64,000 bases of DNA from Verrucomicrobiia bacterium (GCA_030427505.1 JAUICH010000004.1:62001-126000), one strand, 5' to 3'. Counted from the first letter of the stretch, positions 34,261 to 44,211 are shown. Notes: generated by a model from the letters alone, not told the origin. A program made the numbers and translations.

Positions 34261-37200
34261 ATGTTACAGTGGATTCTTAAGACCATCGTCGGCTCCCGGA
34301 ACCAGCGCGAGTTGAAGAAAATCTGGCCGGTGGTGGAGGAAATCAAACGGATCGAAGAGGAACTCCAGGGCCAGGACGAATCCGTGCTGAAGGAAAAGGT
34401 CGCCGGGTGGAAAGACTACCTCTCCCGCTACGAAGAGGGCATCACCTTCTACAACGAACGGAAGCTGGCCGCCCTGGAAAAGGAAGAGGTGGCGGGCATC
34501 CTGCAAGCCTGGGCGAAACGCTTCTCCCTGCTGGTGGAGGACTTTCCGCTGCTGAACGAGGCCATCACGAACCCGAATGACGTGTCCAGCATGCCGGCGG
34601 AAGAGATTTCCCGGCACATCCTGGCGAGCCAGGACTTCTACAACCGGATTCACGACGACTTTCCGAAGCTGCGGGCGGATTACTTAAACAAGATTCTACC
34701 CGAAGCCTTTGCCGTGGTAAAGAACGCGGCCCGGCGCCTGGTGGGCACGGAATGGATTGTGTGCGATCACCCGGTGAAGTGGGAAATGGTACACTTCGAC
34801 GTGCAGCTCATCGGCGGTTACGGCCTGCACAGTGGGAAGATCGCGGAAATGGCGACGGGTGAAGGGAAGACCCTGGTGGCTACCCTGCCTGTCTTTCTGA
34901 ACGCCCTGACCGGTCTGGGTGTGCACGTGGTGACGGTGAACGATTACCTGGCCCGCCGTGACTCGGAGTGGATGGGTCACCTTTTCAAGTACTTGGGCCT
35001 GACGATCGGCTGTATTCAGAACGAGCAGCACGGCGAACGCCGCCGGGAGCAGTACCAGCAGGACATCACCTACGGTACCGCCAGCGAGTTCGGCTTCGAC
35101 TACCTGCGGGACAATGGCATGGCCACGAGTAAATCGGGCCAGGTGCAGCGCGGCCATTACTACGCGCTGGTGGATGAGATCGACTCCATCCTGATCGATG
35201 AAGCCCGGACGCCGCTGATCATCAGTGGTCCCGTGACCGCGGGACGCCAGCATCAGTACGACCGCTACAAGCCCCTGATCGAGCAGCTTGTGCGCCGCCA
35301 GACCACGCTGTGCAACCAGCTCGTCGCCGACGCCAAGAAGGCGAAAGAGGCCGGCGACATGGAGTCCGCGGGCATCTCCCTTTTCAAAGTGAAGCTGGGC
35401 CAGCCGCGCAACCGCGGCCTGCAGCGCGTCATGGAGGACCCCGAAATGCGGCGGCTCCTGGAGAAGACCGAACTCTCTTATTACCAGGATGCTCAGAAAA
35501 CCGCGCTTTTCGAGTTGAAGGAAGAACTCTTCTTCGTCCTGGACGAAAAAGCACATGACGCGGACCTGACGGAACAGGGCCGCGCGTTCCTGAACCCGGA
35601 CGATCCGGACGCCTTCGTGCTGCCGGACCTGGCCTCCACCCTGAGCGAATTGGATGGGGACACTTCCATGTCCGAGGACGCGAGGGATAAGAAGAAGCAG
35701 GAAATCCAGGAAAACACCAACCAGCAGGCCGAAAAGCTGCACAACATTTCCCAGCTCCTGCGGGCCTACTGCATTTACGAACGCGACGTGCACTACGTGG
35801 TGGAAGACAACCGCGTGATGATCGTGGACGAGAACACCGGCCGGAAGATGCCGGGCCGCCGCTGGAGCGATGGCCTGCACCAGGCGGTGGAAGCGAAGGA
35901 AGGCGTCAAGATCGAGGGCGAGACCCAGACCTACGCCACCATCACCATCCAGAACTACTTCCGTCTCTACGAGAAGCTGGCGGGCATGACCGGCACCGCC
36001 GAAACGGAAGCCGCGGAGTTCCACGACATTTACAAGCTGGACGTGCTGGTCATTCCCACGAACCGCCCCGTGGCGCGAATCGACCAGAACGACCGCATTT
36101 ACAAAACGAAGCGCGAGAAATTCAACGCCGTGATTGAGATGGTGCGGGAGGCCCACCAGAAAGGTCAGCCCATCCTTCTCGGCACCGCTTCGGTGGAATC
36201 CTCCGAAGTGCTTTCCCGCATGCTGAAGCGGGCGAAGATTCCGCACAACGTGCTGAACGCGAAGTACCACTTGCAGGAAGCCGAGATCGTGGCCCGCGCG
36301 GGCCTGAAAGGCTCCGTGACGGTGGCGACGAACATGGCGGGCCGGGGCACGGACATCAAGCTCAGCCCCGGCGTGGCCGATTTGGGCGGCCTGAAAGTCA
36401 TCGGCACGGAACGCCACCAGTCCCGCCGGATCGACCGCCAGTTGCGCGGCCGTTGCGCCCGCCAGGGCGACCCGGGCGAGTCGATCTTTTTCGTCAGTTT
36501 CGAGGACGACCTCATGATCCTCTTCGGCGCGGCAGAGCGCATGACGAAGATGATGGAACGCTTTGGCCTCGAGGAAGGTCAGGAACTGGAGCACCCCTGG
36601 CTGAACAAGAGCGTGGAAAACGCGCAGAAGAAGGTCGAACAGCGCAACTACGTTTCCCGGAAGCATGTGCTGGAGTATGACGACGTCATGAACCAGCAGC
36701 GCATGGTGGTCTATGGCTACCGCAATGAAGTGCTGGAAACCGAGGACCCGCACGCCCTGATCACGGAAGTGATCGAGGAAGCGGTGCCCGCCAAGCTGGA
36801 AACTTTTGTGGACCTGGACGGCGGTTCGGAGGCCACGCTCGACTACACAGCGGCGGTGAACTGGATCAACATGACCTTCCCCCTCCGGCTGAATCAAGAA
36901 CAGGCCGGATTCGACACCCGCGACACCAATGCCAACATCGAGTTCATCGTGGACAAGGTAAAGCAGGCCTACGAGCTGAAGACCAAGCACGAAGACCCCG
37001 ACATCCTGGAAGACCTGGAGCGCTTCACCATCCTGAGCGCGATCGACCGGCTCTGGCAGGAGCACCTTTACCAGATGGACGCCCTGCGCGACGCCATCCG
37101 CTGGCAGGCCCAGGCCCAGAAGGACCCCCTGGTGGAGTATAAGAACGCGGCCTACAAGATTTTCGTGGAGCTGATGGACAACATCAAAGGCGAGGTGCTG

Positions 37201-37518
37201 CACAACCTTTTCCGCCGCACCACGAACCCGCAGGAGTACGAAAAATTCCTGCGCAATCTGCCCAAGCAGCTCAGCCACGATACCGACATCCTCACCGGAT
37301 TTTCCGGTGGCGGCGTATCGCCCGGCGCGGGCCAGAGCCGCCCGGCGTCTGGTGGCGCGGTGACCGCCTCTGGCCCCGGCGCGGGAGGAGGCGGCGACGA
37401 AGAACGCCCGAAAATCAGCCTGCCCATCCGGCGGGACATGCCCAAAGTCGGCCGGAACGATCCCTGTCCCTGCGGCAGCGGGAAGAAATACAAACAGTGT
37501 TGCGGTAGGTCCGCGTAA
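34261..37518 (+). CDS. secA: Protein translocase ATPase SecA (enlarged)
   Basis: A 1085-residue SecA, the motor that drives preproteins through SecYEG. Walker A is [10 protein letters not shown] (about 198-207), roughly 95 residues later than in E. coli because of an N-terminal helical insertion. [13 protein letters not shown], the DEID-type [26 protein letters not shown] and [11 protein letters not shown] are all present. A second insertion lies in about residues 345-480, around the preprotein-binding domain. The C terminus is flexible (Gly/Pro/Ala-rich), then ends in the zinc motif [20 protein letters not shown] that binds SecB or ribosomes. Confidence 0.97.
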   Translation: MLQWILKTIVGSRNQRELKKIWPVVEEIKRIEEELQGQDESVLKEKVAGWKDYLSRYEEGITFYNERKLAALEKEEVAGILQAWAKRFSLLVEDFPLLNEAITNPNDVSSMPAEEISRHILASQDFYNRIHDDFPKLRADYLNKILPEAFAVVKNAARRLVGTEWIVCDHPVKWEMVHFDVQLIGGYGLHSGKIAEMATGEGKTLVATLPVFLNALTGLGVHVVTVNDYLARRDSEWMGHLFKYLGLTIGCIQNEQHGERRREQYQQDITYGTASEFGFDYLRDNGMATSKSGQVQRGHYYALVDEIDSILIDEARTPLIISGPVTAGRQHQYDRYKPLIEQLVRRQTTLCNQLVADAKKAKEAGDMESAGISLFKVKLGQPRNRGLQRVMEDPEMRRLLEKTELSYYQDAQKTALFELKEELFFVLDEKAHDADLTEQGRAFLNPDDPDAFVLPDLASTLSELDGDTSMSEDARDKKKQEIQENTNQQAEKLHNISQLLRAYCIYERDVHYVVEDNRVMIVDENTGRKMPGRRWSDGLHQAVEAKEGVKIEGETQTYATITIQNYFRLYEKLAGMTGTAETEAAEFHDIYKLDVLVIPTNRPVARIDQNDRIYKTKREKFNAVIEMVREAHQKGQPILLGTASVESSEVLSRMLKRAKIPHNVLNAKYHLQEAEIVARAGLKGSVTVATNMAGRGTDIKLSPGVADLGGLKVIGTERHQSRRIDRQLRGRCARQGDPGESIFFVSFEDDLMILFGAAERMTKMMERFGLEEGQELEHPWLNKSVENAQKKVEQRNYVSRKHVLEYDDVMNQQRMVVYGYRNEVLETEDPHALITEVIEEAVPAKLETFVDLDGGSEATLDYTAAVNWINMTFPLRLNQEQAGFDTRDTNANIEFIVDKVKQAYELKTKHEDPDILEDLERFTILSAIDRLWQEHLYQMDALRDAIRWQAQAQKDPLVEYKNAAYKIFVELMDNIKGEVLHNLFRRTTNPQEYEKFLRNLPKQLSHDTDILTGFSGGGVSPGAGQSRPASGGAVTASGPGAGGGGDEERPKISLPIRRDMPKVGRNDPCPCGSGKKYKQCCGRSA

Positions 37519-37566
37519 CCGCTAAGAAACAGCGGAGCGTTCAATTCCCCCCCTCCCCTATCCGGC

Positions 37567-38049
37567 ATGACCACTATCATCCTGCTCGCTGTCTTTGGGA
37601 TCGTGGCCATCCTGCTGGAGTTCGTGCTGCCGGGCGGCATTCTGGGGCTTGCGGGAGCGGGCTGTATGGTCGCGGCGGTAGGGCTGACCTTCGCCCACTA
37701 CGGGGCCCTGGCAGGCGGGATCGCACTGGTGGCGATCCTGATCTTCTTTGGGGTGGCCTTGTCCATCTGGATGAGCCAGTTTCACCGGCTGCCGATTACG
37801 AAGCTCATGGTCCTAAAGTCCAAGGTCGGCGGGGACCAAGGCAATGGAGGCTCCATCACGGCGGCGGACGGAGGCAGCCTGGTGGGACAAACCGGCACCA
37901 CCCTGACCGACCTCCTCCCCTCCGGCAAGGCCACCATCGGCGGCGCCAAGTATGACGTGGTCTCCGAAACCGGCCCCATTGAGAAGGGCACGGAGGTAAG
38001 AGTCGAGAGCGTGAGCACTTTCCGCATCGTGGTGCGGGCCACGTCCTGA
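37567..38049 (+). CDS. NfeD-like membrane protein
   Basis: A 160-residue protein with three hydrophobic helices (about 1-78: ILLAVFGIVAILLEFVLPGG, GLAGAGCMVAAVGLTF and GIALVAILIFFGVAL) and a C-terminal OB-fold (LVGQTGTTLTDLLPSGKATI, then EVRVESVSTFRIVV). This is the truncated NfeD type that partners flotillins. The floA gene follows 156 bp downstream on the same strand, the common NfeD-flotillin pairing that organises membrane microdomains. Confidence 0.9.
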   Translation: MTTIILLAVFGIVAILLEFVLPGGILGLAGAGCMVAAVGLTFAHYGALAGGIALVAILIFFGVALSIWMSQFHRLPITKLMVLKSKVGGDQGNGGSITAADGGSLVGQTGTTLTDLLPSGKATIGGAKYDVVSETGPIEKGTEVRVESVSTFRIVVRATS

Positions 38050-38205
38050 CCTGGGATCTTCCCGGGATTCGGTTCGGCAACCGATTTTCATTGCCGTTGC
38101 CTACTAGCTTGTTAGGTTGCTCTCGATGCCGCTGGATTACGGCCCGGCAGGCGAAATCGCGGACCGGTCCGCGGCTGATCTAACCACTATCCATTCTTGA
38201 ACTTT

Positions 38206-39222
38206 ATGCCCCCCCAGTTACTTCTCTACGGCTTGGTTGTCCTGGTCGCGCTGGTCCTCATTTTCATCCTCGCGAAATACTTCGGCATCTGGATTCGCGC
38301 GCGGGTCGCCAACGCGCCTGTCGGCATCCTGAACCTGATCGCGATGTCTCTGCGGAAAGTGCCGCCGGCGCTGATCGTGGACAGCCGGATCACCGCGGCC
38401 AAGGCGGGCCTGGACTTCACGACCGATCAACTGGAAGCCCACTACCTGGCGGGCGGTGATGTTCCGGCGGTGACGCTCGCAATGATCGCGGCGGACAAAG
38501 CCTCCATTCCCCTGGCCTTCGACCGCGCCTGCGCGATCGACCTGGCGGTGAAAGGCACGCGGAAGACGGTGCTGGAAGCCGTCCGCACCTCCATCAACCC
38601 GGCCGTCATCGACTGCCCCGCGCAGCATGAGGGCAGCGCCCCTACCCGATACATCGACGCGGTGGCCCGGGATGGGATTTCCGTGAAAGCCCGGGCCCGG
38701 GTCACGGTCCGCACGAACCTGGACCGCTTCGTTGGCGGCGCCACGGAAGAGACCATTATTGCCCGCGTGGGTGAAGGCATCGTGACGTCCATCGGTTCCG
38801 CCCCTTCTTACAAGGCGGTGCTGGAGAATCCGGACCACATTTCCAAGCATGTGCTGCAGAAGGGCCTGGACGCCAACACGGCCTTCGAAATTCTTTCCAT
38901 CGACATCGCTGACGTGGACGTGGGCGAAAACGTGGGCGCCAAGCTGCAGACCGAGCAGGCCGAAGCCGACAAGCAGGTCGCTCAGGCCAAGGCGGAAGTC
39001 CGCCGCGCCGCCGCCGTGGCCACGGAACAGGAAATGGCCGCCCGCACCCAGGAGATGCGCGCCAAGGTGGTGGAAAACGAAGCCCAGATCCCACTGGCGA
39101 TTTCCGAAGCCTTCCGCAGCGGCAACCTCGGCATCATGGACTACACCCGTTACAAGAACATCGTGGCGGACACGGACATGCGCCAGAGCATTGCCGGCGA
39201 CCAAGGCGGATCTGAGGACTGA
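38206..39222 (+). CDS. floA: Flotillin-like protein FloA
   Basis: A 338-residue UPF0365/FloA protein. One N-terminal membrane segment ([24 protein letters not shown]) is followed by an SPFH-type domain ([26 protein letters not shown]) and an Ala/Glu-rich helical tail ([23 protein letters not shown]). FloA assembles functional membrane microdomains with NfeD. ATG at 38206 gives MPPQLLLYG; an ATG three codons earlier is also possible. Length and motif order match B. subtilis FloA closely. Confidence 0.95.
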   Translation: MPPQLLLYGLVVLVALVLIFILAKYFGIWIRARVANAPVGILNLIAMSLRKVPPALIVDSRITAAKAGLDFTTDQLEAHYLAGGDVPAVTLAMIAADKASIPLAFDRACAIDLAVKGTRKTVLEAVRTSINPAVIDCPAQHEGSAPTRYIDAVARDGISVKARARVTVRTNLDRFVGGATEETIIARVGEGIVTSIGSAPSYKAVLENPDHISKHVLQKGLDANTAFEILSIDIADVDVGENVGAKLQTEQAEADKQVAQAKAEVRRAAAVATEQEMAARTQEMRAKVVENEAQIPLAISEAFRSGNLGIMDYTRYKNIVADTDMRQSIAGDQGGSED

Positions 39223-39334
39223 TGGTAACGCGGCGGGCTGAAGAACCCTGTGGCGACTTTGCGGAAAAAAAGCGCCGCCGCTTCCCCCAGCCCAGCCCAA
39301 GATTCACTATTCGGAAACATGAAAGGACCCGGCC

Positions 39335-39883
39335 ATGGATGAGTTTCCGTTTTACGGAGCCCTGCTCGTCATCTTCTTCATTGCCTGGGTGCTTCGCCGG
39401 ATCCAGGAGTGGTTTAGGTCGAAGATCAACTCGGGAGGAGAGGCCCGTCAGGACCCAGGCGACTGGCTCCCGGACAGTCAGCAACCGAACGACGTCGAGG
39501 ACGAATTCCGCAAGCTCTTCGAAGCGCTGGGCACGGACGTGGTGCGTCCGCCCAAGCCGGTGGAAAGAGAGTTGCCGCCCGAACGTCCCAAACCTCCACC
39601 GCCACGAAAGCCCGCCGTCACCGCTTCGGCAAAGCCACCAGCGCTGAGCGCCAGCGAGCAGCGGGCACTGGACGCGATCAAAGCCGGGGAGGTCCGCCCC
39701 TACCGGCGGCCCTCGGAAAAGAGACGGTCCCTGCATGGCGTTTCCATGAGTAACATCGGTCTGCGCGCCCTTCTTCAAAGTAACAACGGCCTCCGCAACG
39801 CCGTCCTTTTGAAGGAAGTGCTGGATGAGCCGCGCGCCCTGCGGCCGGAAGTGCGGGGTGACAATTTATCTGGACCGGCGTAA
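39335..39883 (+). CDS. Membrane-anchored protein with proline-rich linker, unknown
   Basis: A 182-residue protein with an N-terminal transmembrane helix (FYGALLVIFFIAWVLRRI), a proline- and lysine-rich stretch (about 72-105, ERPKPPPPRKPAVT) and a conserved-looking C-terminal end (ALLQSNNGLRNAVLLKEVL then DEPRALRP). The C-terminal pattern suggests a short interaction motif. It follows floA by 112 bp and precedes the toxin-antitoxin pair by 12 bp, so it may belong to the FloA transcript. I do not recognise the family. Confidence 0.7.
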   Translation: MDEFPFYGALLVIFFIAWVLRRIQEWFRSKINSGGEARQDPGDWLPDSQQPNDVEDEFRKLFEALGTDVVRPPKPVERELPPERPKPPPPRKPAVTASAKPPALSASEQRALDAIKAGEVRPYRRPSEKRRSLHGVSMSNIGLRALLQSNNGLRNAVLLKEVLDEPRALRPEVRGDNLSGPA

Positions 39884-39895
39884 GTTTTTCTCCAG

Positions 39896-40084
39896 ATGAC
39901 CGTTGCGCAAGTCCTCCACGAAATCAGAGCTCTCGACCCGAAGGATCGGGCGGAAGTTCTGGATTCGTTATTGAAAATGGAAGAAGAGGAGAGTCTTCAG
40001 CAAGCGGGTGACGAGGATTTTGACAAAGTTTCTGACCGTGTTCTGGAACGGCACCAGGATTTAATGCGAAAGCTCGCTCAATGA
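39896..40084 (+). CDS. Antitoxin-like protein of a Doc-type toxin-antitoxin pair
   Basis: A 62-residue acidic, helical protein (MTVAQVLHEIRALDPKDRAE, then VLDSLLKMEEEE) typical in size and composition of type II antitoxins of the addiction-module type. Its stop overlaps the start of the toxin by 4 bp (ATGA), the standard coupling of antitoxin before toxin. The C-terminal part (DKVSDRVLERHQDLMRKLAQ) would be the toxin-binding helix. It has no obvious DNA-binding fold, so autoregulation is uncertain. Confidence 0.75.
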   Translation: MTVAQVLHEIRALDPKDRAEVLDSLLKMEEEESLQQAGDEDFDKVSDRVLERHQDLMRKLAQ

Positions 40085-40461
40085 GAGAACCTCGGTTCCT
40101 CACGATTTCCCAAGTCGAGCGTCTGCACGCCAAATCGATTGACCGTTTCGGTGGAGTCCATGGGTTGCGAGATCGGCACTCTTTCGAAAGCGCTGTAGCC
40201 CATCCATACAATGTTTACGCCTATACCAAAGGCGACCTATTCGATGTAGCGGCCGCTTACGCGTTCCATCTATCTCAAGCACAAGCATTCCTTGATGGGA
40301 ACAAACGCACAGGAATGGCTGCGGCACTCACGTTTCTGGAGCTAAACGGAGTTATTTTGCCCATTGCCGACAGTCAATTATACGAGTCGATGATCGCCAT
40401 TGCGGAGAAGCAAATGGACAGGACGGCATTCGCAAATCTTCTCAGGCAGCTTTCCAAATGA
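40081..40461 (+). CDS. Doc/Fic-family toxin with variant active-site motif
   Basis: A 126-residue death-on-curing family protein. FLTISQVERLHAKSIDRFGG and GVHGLRDRHSFESAVAHP are typical N-terminal blocks. The Fic motif reads QAFLDGNKRTG, where Doc and Fic proteins normally have H-x-F-x-D/A-G-N-K-R. The general-base histidine is thus replaced by glutamine, while the anion-binding GNKR part is intact. Doc phosphorylates EF-Tu, but whether this variant is active is unclear. It forms an overlapping pair with the antitoxin and is followed 90 bp later by tRNA-Leu. Confidence 0.88.
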   Translation: MREPRFLTISQVERLHAKSIDRFGGVHGLRDRHSFESAVAHPYNVYAYTKGDLFDVAAAYAFHLSQAQAFLDGNKRTGMAAALTFLELNGVILPIADSQLYESMIAIAEKQMDRTAFANLLRQLSK

Positions 40462-40551
40462 GGAAAGGAGGAGGCAAGGGACTGTAACCTTTCCTTGCAT
40501 TTAAGCGCTTCTCTTTTACCATCTCCGTCTGGCCCTTTCGGCCAGTGGAAG

Positions 40552-40633
40552 GCCGGTGTGGCGGAATTGGTAGACGCGCACGACTCAAAATCGTGTTCCT
40601 TCGGGAGTGAGGGTTCGATTCCCTCCGCCGGTA
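40552..40633 (+). tRNA. tRNA-Leu (anticodon CAA)
   Basis: A complete cloverleaf can be drawn. The acceptor GCCGGTG pairs with CGCCGGT (with G-U at 1-72 and 6-67). The D arm is GCGGAATTGGTAGACGC. The anticodon stem CACGA/TCGTG has loop CTCAAAA giving anticodon CAA. There is a long class II variable arm and a T arm GAGGG-TTCGATT-CCCTC. The discriminator is A73 and CCA is not encoded. It reads UUG codons. Confidence 0.95.
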
Positions 40634-40691
40634 CTTTGTTTGGCTTGGCTTGGTTGCAATTCCGCCCGCGTTGACGCACGATAGTTGCTTA

Positions 40692-41957
40692 ATGACGGTC
40701 CCCGCGGTTGTTGTCTGCGCTCTCCTGTTGGTAGGGGTGTGTTTTCTTTCCGCCCTGCTGTCCGCGCTGGAAACCGCTCTTTTCTGTCTGAAAGAGCACC
40801 ATGTGGTCAGCCTGGCCAAGCAGCAGCCGAACCTGGCCAACACCATCCGGAAGATCGCCAGACAGCCGGAGCAGAGCGTAAACCAGGTGCTGGCGCTAAG
40901 CGTGGTGAGCAATCTGATCGTTGCCGGTCTGGCGCTCCTACTGGTCCGTGAAACTCAGGGCAGCGTGCCCTTCAATCCTCTGGTGTCCGCGCTGGTGTTG
41001 TTCGGCATCATCATCCTCCTCTGCGACCTCATTCCGAAGGCCATCGCTCTGCGTGAACCCGGTGGCGTTTTCCGGCTGACCATTCAGCCCTTGATGAAGA
41101 TCAGCCCCTGGGTGGAAAATTTCACGGATGGGGTGATCAGCCTGACCGACAAGGTCGCCGCCGCCGTCATTCCTTCCAGCCTGAAGCCCCGGGGCGACGT
41201 AACGGACGAGGAATTGGAAACCCTGGTGGAATTGCATCACGAGGAAGGTTCCCTCCTCAAGAGTGAAAGCGAGATCATTCAGGACATCATGAAGCTGGGC
41301 GACAAGACGGTGAAAGACTGTCTCATCCCCCGCGTGGACGCCGTGCTGATCTCCGATGACCTGGAGGAAGCGGAAGCTCAAGCCCTGGTTCGCGAGAGCG
41401 ACTACTGGCGCATCCCGGTTTACCGCGATACTCCGGACGTCGTCATCGGCATCCTGGACGTCAAAAGCTACTTCCAGAATCCGTCCGCCGGCTACCACCA
41501 CCACATCGAGCGACCGGTTTTCGTTCCGGAAACCATGATGGTGCTGGACGCCTTCCGGGAATACCTGAGCGCGCCCCACAGCCTGGCGGTGGTGCTGGAC
41601 GAATACGGGGGCCTGGAGGGCGTCATCTCGCACGACGACATCGTGGAGGAAATCATTGGCCATGCCGTACCTCACGCGGGCCAGGAGCCGGAAATTCAAC
41701 CGCTGGGCAAGGACCGCCTGCTGGCGGCGGGAAGCGCGCGGCTGGATGAGATTGGTGAAATCCTGGAACTGGATCTCGAATTCGAGGGGCTCGACACCAT
41801 CGGCGGACTGATTTTCAACCAGCTCGGCCATGTGCCAGACCCGGGCACGGTGTTTGAGATGCCCGAGCAGCGGCTCCGGACCACCGTCCGAAAGACTTCC
41901 GACAAGCGGATCGAAGAAGTGCTGGTGCAGTGCCTTCCGCGCCTCTCCGAAGACTGA
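40692..41957 (+). CDS. CNNM/CorC-family transporter (DUF21-CBS-CorC_HlyC), copy 1
   Basis: A 421-residue membrane protein. The DUF21/CNNM transmembrane domain (about 1-150) includes SALLSALETALFCLKEHH and VVSNLIVAGLALLLV. A CBS pair follows (DCLIPRVDAVLISDDL, then WRIPVYRDTPDVVIGILDVK), and FVPETMMVLDAFREYL with LAVVLDEYGGLEGVISHDDI. A C-terminal CorC_HlyC domain (about 340-420) closes it. Such proteins are linked to magnesium efflux. ATG at 40692 is used; an earlier in-frame ATG would start only 17 bp after the tRNA. It overlaps the next paralogue by 1 bp (TGATG). Confidence 0.92.
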   Translation: MTVPAVVVCALLLVGVCFLSALLSALETALFCLKEHHVVSLAKQQPNLANTIRKIARQPEQSVNQVLALSVVSNLIVAGLALLLVRETQGSVPFNPLVSALVLFGIIILLCDLIPKAIALREPGGVFRLTIQPLMKISPWVENFTDGVISLTDKVAAAVIPSSLKPRGDVTDEELETLVELHHEEGSLLKSESEIIQDIMKLGDKTVKDCLIPRVDAVLISDDLEEAEAQALVRESDYWRIPVYRDTPDVVIGILDVKSYFQNPSAGYHHHIERPVFVPETMMVLDAFREYLSAPHSLAVVLDEYGGLEGVISHDDIVEEIIGHAVPHAGQEPEIQPLGKDRLLAAGSARLDEIGEILELDLEFEGLDTIGGLIFNQLGHVPDPGTVFEMPEQRLRTTVRKTSDKRIEEVLVQCLPRLSED

Positions 41958-42928
41958 TGCTCTCTCCAACCAACATCTGGATCCTGATCCTCCTCAGCTT
42001 GCTGGCGTCGTTTCTGTTTTCCGGCATTGAGTCCGCCATCTTGTCAGTCAGCCGGGTCAGGCTCCGGCACCTGGCCAAAGAGACCACCCGGGGCGAGAAA
42101 CTGGCCCAGGTGCTGGACGACCGGCAGCGCATCCTGGTGCCCGTGTTGCTGCTGACCGCCACGGTGAACCTCGCGGCCTTTGCGCTGATCACCAAAGTGA
42201 CGGTGGATGCCCTGGGCCCCTGGGGTTACTTGGTTGCCTTTGCCATCTCCCTGCCGGTTTACGTGTTCTGGGTGGAACTCTTACCCAAGTCCATTTTCAA
42301 GCGCTTCCCCTACCGGCTGCTGTCTCTGAACCTTCCGGTCCTGCGGTTCATCGACTTCACGGCGGGAAATCTCCTGCGAGCCCTGAGTTGGATTCCGCGA
42401 CATAGCTCAGCAGGAGGTCAGGAGATCATTCCAGAGCGGTCACCTTTTCTCGGCTCCCGGGAGGAATTCAAATCCCTGACCCGGGTCTTCGAGCGGGAGG
42501 GCCGCCTGAATCCCGAGGAAACGCGCATGATCCGTAGCGTGCTGGACTTTCACGCCGTCCGGGTGTCCGACGTCATGATTCCCCTGTCCAAAGTGACCGC
42601 CATTCCGCTGGACATGCCGGTTTCCACCGTAATGACCCTGGCCAAAGAAACCGATCTGGACCAATTTCCCGTGCTCTCCGCGGAGGGGGAAGTCGTGGGA
42701 CTCCTGGACATTCGCGCGTTTCTGCGCGCGCCCACCGAAAATGCCCGGGTCATCAACTACGTCCGGCACATCGTGATGGTCCGGCCAGAGGAGTATGGAC
42801 TACAGGTCACGGCCCGAATGCGGCGGGCGGGGATTCTATTGGCGGTGGTGAACAGTCCTAAGGGACGCCCATTGGGCATCGTCAGCGCGGAAGACCTTAT
42901 CCAGAGGATGATTCAGGGCCGGTCCTGA
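41957..42928 (+). CDS. CNNM/CorC-family protein lacking the C-terminal CorC domain, copy 2
   Basis: A 323-residue paralogue of the preceding gene. The DUF21 membrane domain (about 1-150) has FLFSGIESAILSVSRVRLRHL and WVELLPKSIFKRFPYR. A CBS pair follows (VSDVMIPLSKVTAIPLD; LDQFPVLSAEGEVVGLLDIR; LAVVNSPKGRPLGIVSAEDL). It stops after the CBS pair, with no CorC_HlyC domain. Start and stop are fused as TGATG with the upstream gene, so the two are translated together and may form a hetero-oligomer. Confidence 0.9.
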   Translation: MLSPTNIWILILLSLLASFLFSGIESAILSVSRVRLRHLAKETTRGEKLAQVLDDRQRILVPVLLLTATVNLAAFALITKVTVDALGPWGYLVAFAISLPVYVFWVELLPKSIFKRFPYRLLSLNLPVLRFIDFTAGNLLRALSWIPRHSSAGGQEIIPERSPFLGSREEFKSLTRVFEREGRLNPEETRMIRSVLDFHAVRVSDVMIPLSKVTAIPLDMPVSTVMTLAKETDLDQFPVLSAEGEVVGLLDIRAFLRAPTENARVINYVRHIVMVRPEEYGLQVTARMRRAGILLAVVNSPKGRPLGIVSAEDLIQRMIQGRS

Positions 42929-43397
42929 TTGCCATTTCCAGCCTCAAAAAACGGCTGGGTGGCTCCCTCAAACACCGTTTTAAACGGGTGTTGCGAGCAA
43001 TTTCTGGGCCGGGCGAGCCCGAAACGAGATTGGAACTTGCTGAATCGTCACACTGCCTTAGGCTGTGGGCGGTAATCCTTTTTGATGGACTCATTTCTGA
43101 TCAGTCCAGTTGGGTTCGGTGCGTCACCCCACGGAAATGGCCTTGGTTCAGCTTTGGCCGCGTATGCGCTACCCCGGGAATACCAAAAAAACCGGAGTTT
43201 TTGGATAGCAATGGTCCCCGCGCTCACGGGCGGGATGGAAACTTTAGACCTCTGCTATCGGTCGGATACGTTGCCGGCCCAAGGTTTGCGAGACACTCGC
43301 CCATCGGAGGCAATCCGGGCGCTCGCAGGGGAAATGGCAACAGGCTCCGGGATTGTAAATACGGCCCCACGAGGGTCACTCAACAGTTTAGAATCCC
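42929..43397. other. Non-coding gap upstream of the RRM gene
   Basis: About 470 bp without a convincing gene. Two weak hairpins follow the CNNM stop: CAGCC/GGCTG near 42939-42957 and an ACACC/GGTGT stem near 42971-42990. A third, CCAAAAA (43183-43189) with TTTTTGG (43198-43204), lies in the second half and could be part of a long leader for the RNA-binding protein gene. Confidence 0.4.
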
Positions 43398-44174
43398 ATG
43401 GAAAGTTCATCCACGAGCGGCCAGGCAGGCCGCACAGCGAAGGAGCCCCGCCAAGGAGGCGGAGGTGGAGGAGGAAGAGGCCGCCGTCGGAGCGGCTCGC
43501 GCCGCCGAAGCGGAAACTCCCGTAACCGGCAAGGTCAGGGCCAAGGCAACGAAAACCGGTCCTCCCAGTCCGGAGGCGGCGGGAATCGCTCCTCACATCA
43601 ACACCGGAACAACGGTGGCCAACAGAGAAGTGGCGGTGGCAGACGCCGTTCCAACCGCCGGCGGCCGGAACCGCCGAAACCAACCCTATGGCAGAAAATC
43701 CTGTCCGCGCTGACTTTCGGTCTGCTCGGCCAGCCCACCGCGCCCAAGCCCTACGGTAAAAAGGCGCAGCCCAACCGGAAGCCCGAGGACAAACCCAGCG
43801 TGGCCGAGCGGAAACCCACCGCCCCGGAGACGGAGGAGCAGAAGTCGAAGCGGGTTCCCCAACTGGCGGAAGTGACCAGCGGCCGCCTCTACGTCGGCAA
43901 TCTGGACTACGAAGCCACCGAAGCGGATCTCGAAGAGCTCTTCAACGGAGTCGGCACGGTGCAAACCGCGGAAGTGGTGGTCAACCGCCGCACCCAGCAG
44001 TCCAAGGGCTTTGCTTTTGTGGAAATGAGCCACATCGACGAAGCCAAACGCGCCGTGGAAATCCTGCACGACAAGGACTACATGGGCCGCCGCCTCGTGG
44101 TCAGTGGGGCCAAGAGCGAGGGCGTCAAAGGAGACGAAGACGAACCCGGCGAAGAAGAAGAGTCCCAGGATTGA
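43398..44174 (+). CDS. RRM RNA-binding protein with Arg/Gly-rich N-terminal region
   Basis: A 258-residue protein. The first 90 residues are low-complexity and rich in Gly, Arg, Ser, Asn and Gln (for example QGGGGGGGRGRRRSG), resembling RGG regions. A linker (PTLWQKILSALTFGLLGQ) leads to one RRM (about 162-240) with RNP2 RLYVGNL and RNP1 KGFAFVEM, then an acidic tail (EDEPGEEEESQD). Bacterial RRM proteins of this kind are often cold-induced RNA chaperones. The disordered RGG part suggests phase-separating behaviour, which is inference only. It ends before a strong terminator. Confidence 0.9.
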   Translation: MESSSTSGQAGRTAKEPRQGGGGGGGRGRRRSGSRRRSGNSRNRQGQGQGNENRSSQSGGGGNRSSHQHRNNGGQQRSGGGRRRSNRRRPEPPKPTLWQKILSALTFGLLGQPTAPKPYGKKAQPNRKPEDKPSVAERKPTAPETEEQKSKRVPQLAEVTSGRLYVGNLDYEATEADLEELFNGVGTVQTAEVVVNRRTQQSKGFAFVEMSHIDEAKRAVEILHDKDYMGRRLVVSGAKSEGVKGDEDEPGEEEESQD

Positions 44175-44211
44175 TCCTGGCTACGAATCGTTTTAGATCG
44201 CAAATTTAGCT

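Noticed and set aside
34696-37278. 860-codon open frame antisense to secA
   Set aside because: It mirrors secA codon structure in a GC-rich gene and has no family motifs.
39896-40633. Integrative element inserted at tRNA-Leu
   Set aside because: The toxin-antitoxin pair is next to the tRNA, but there is no integrase and no repeated tRNA 3' end in the neighbourhood.
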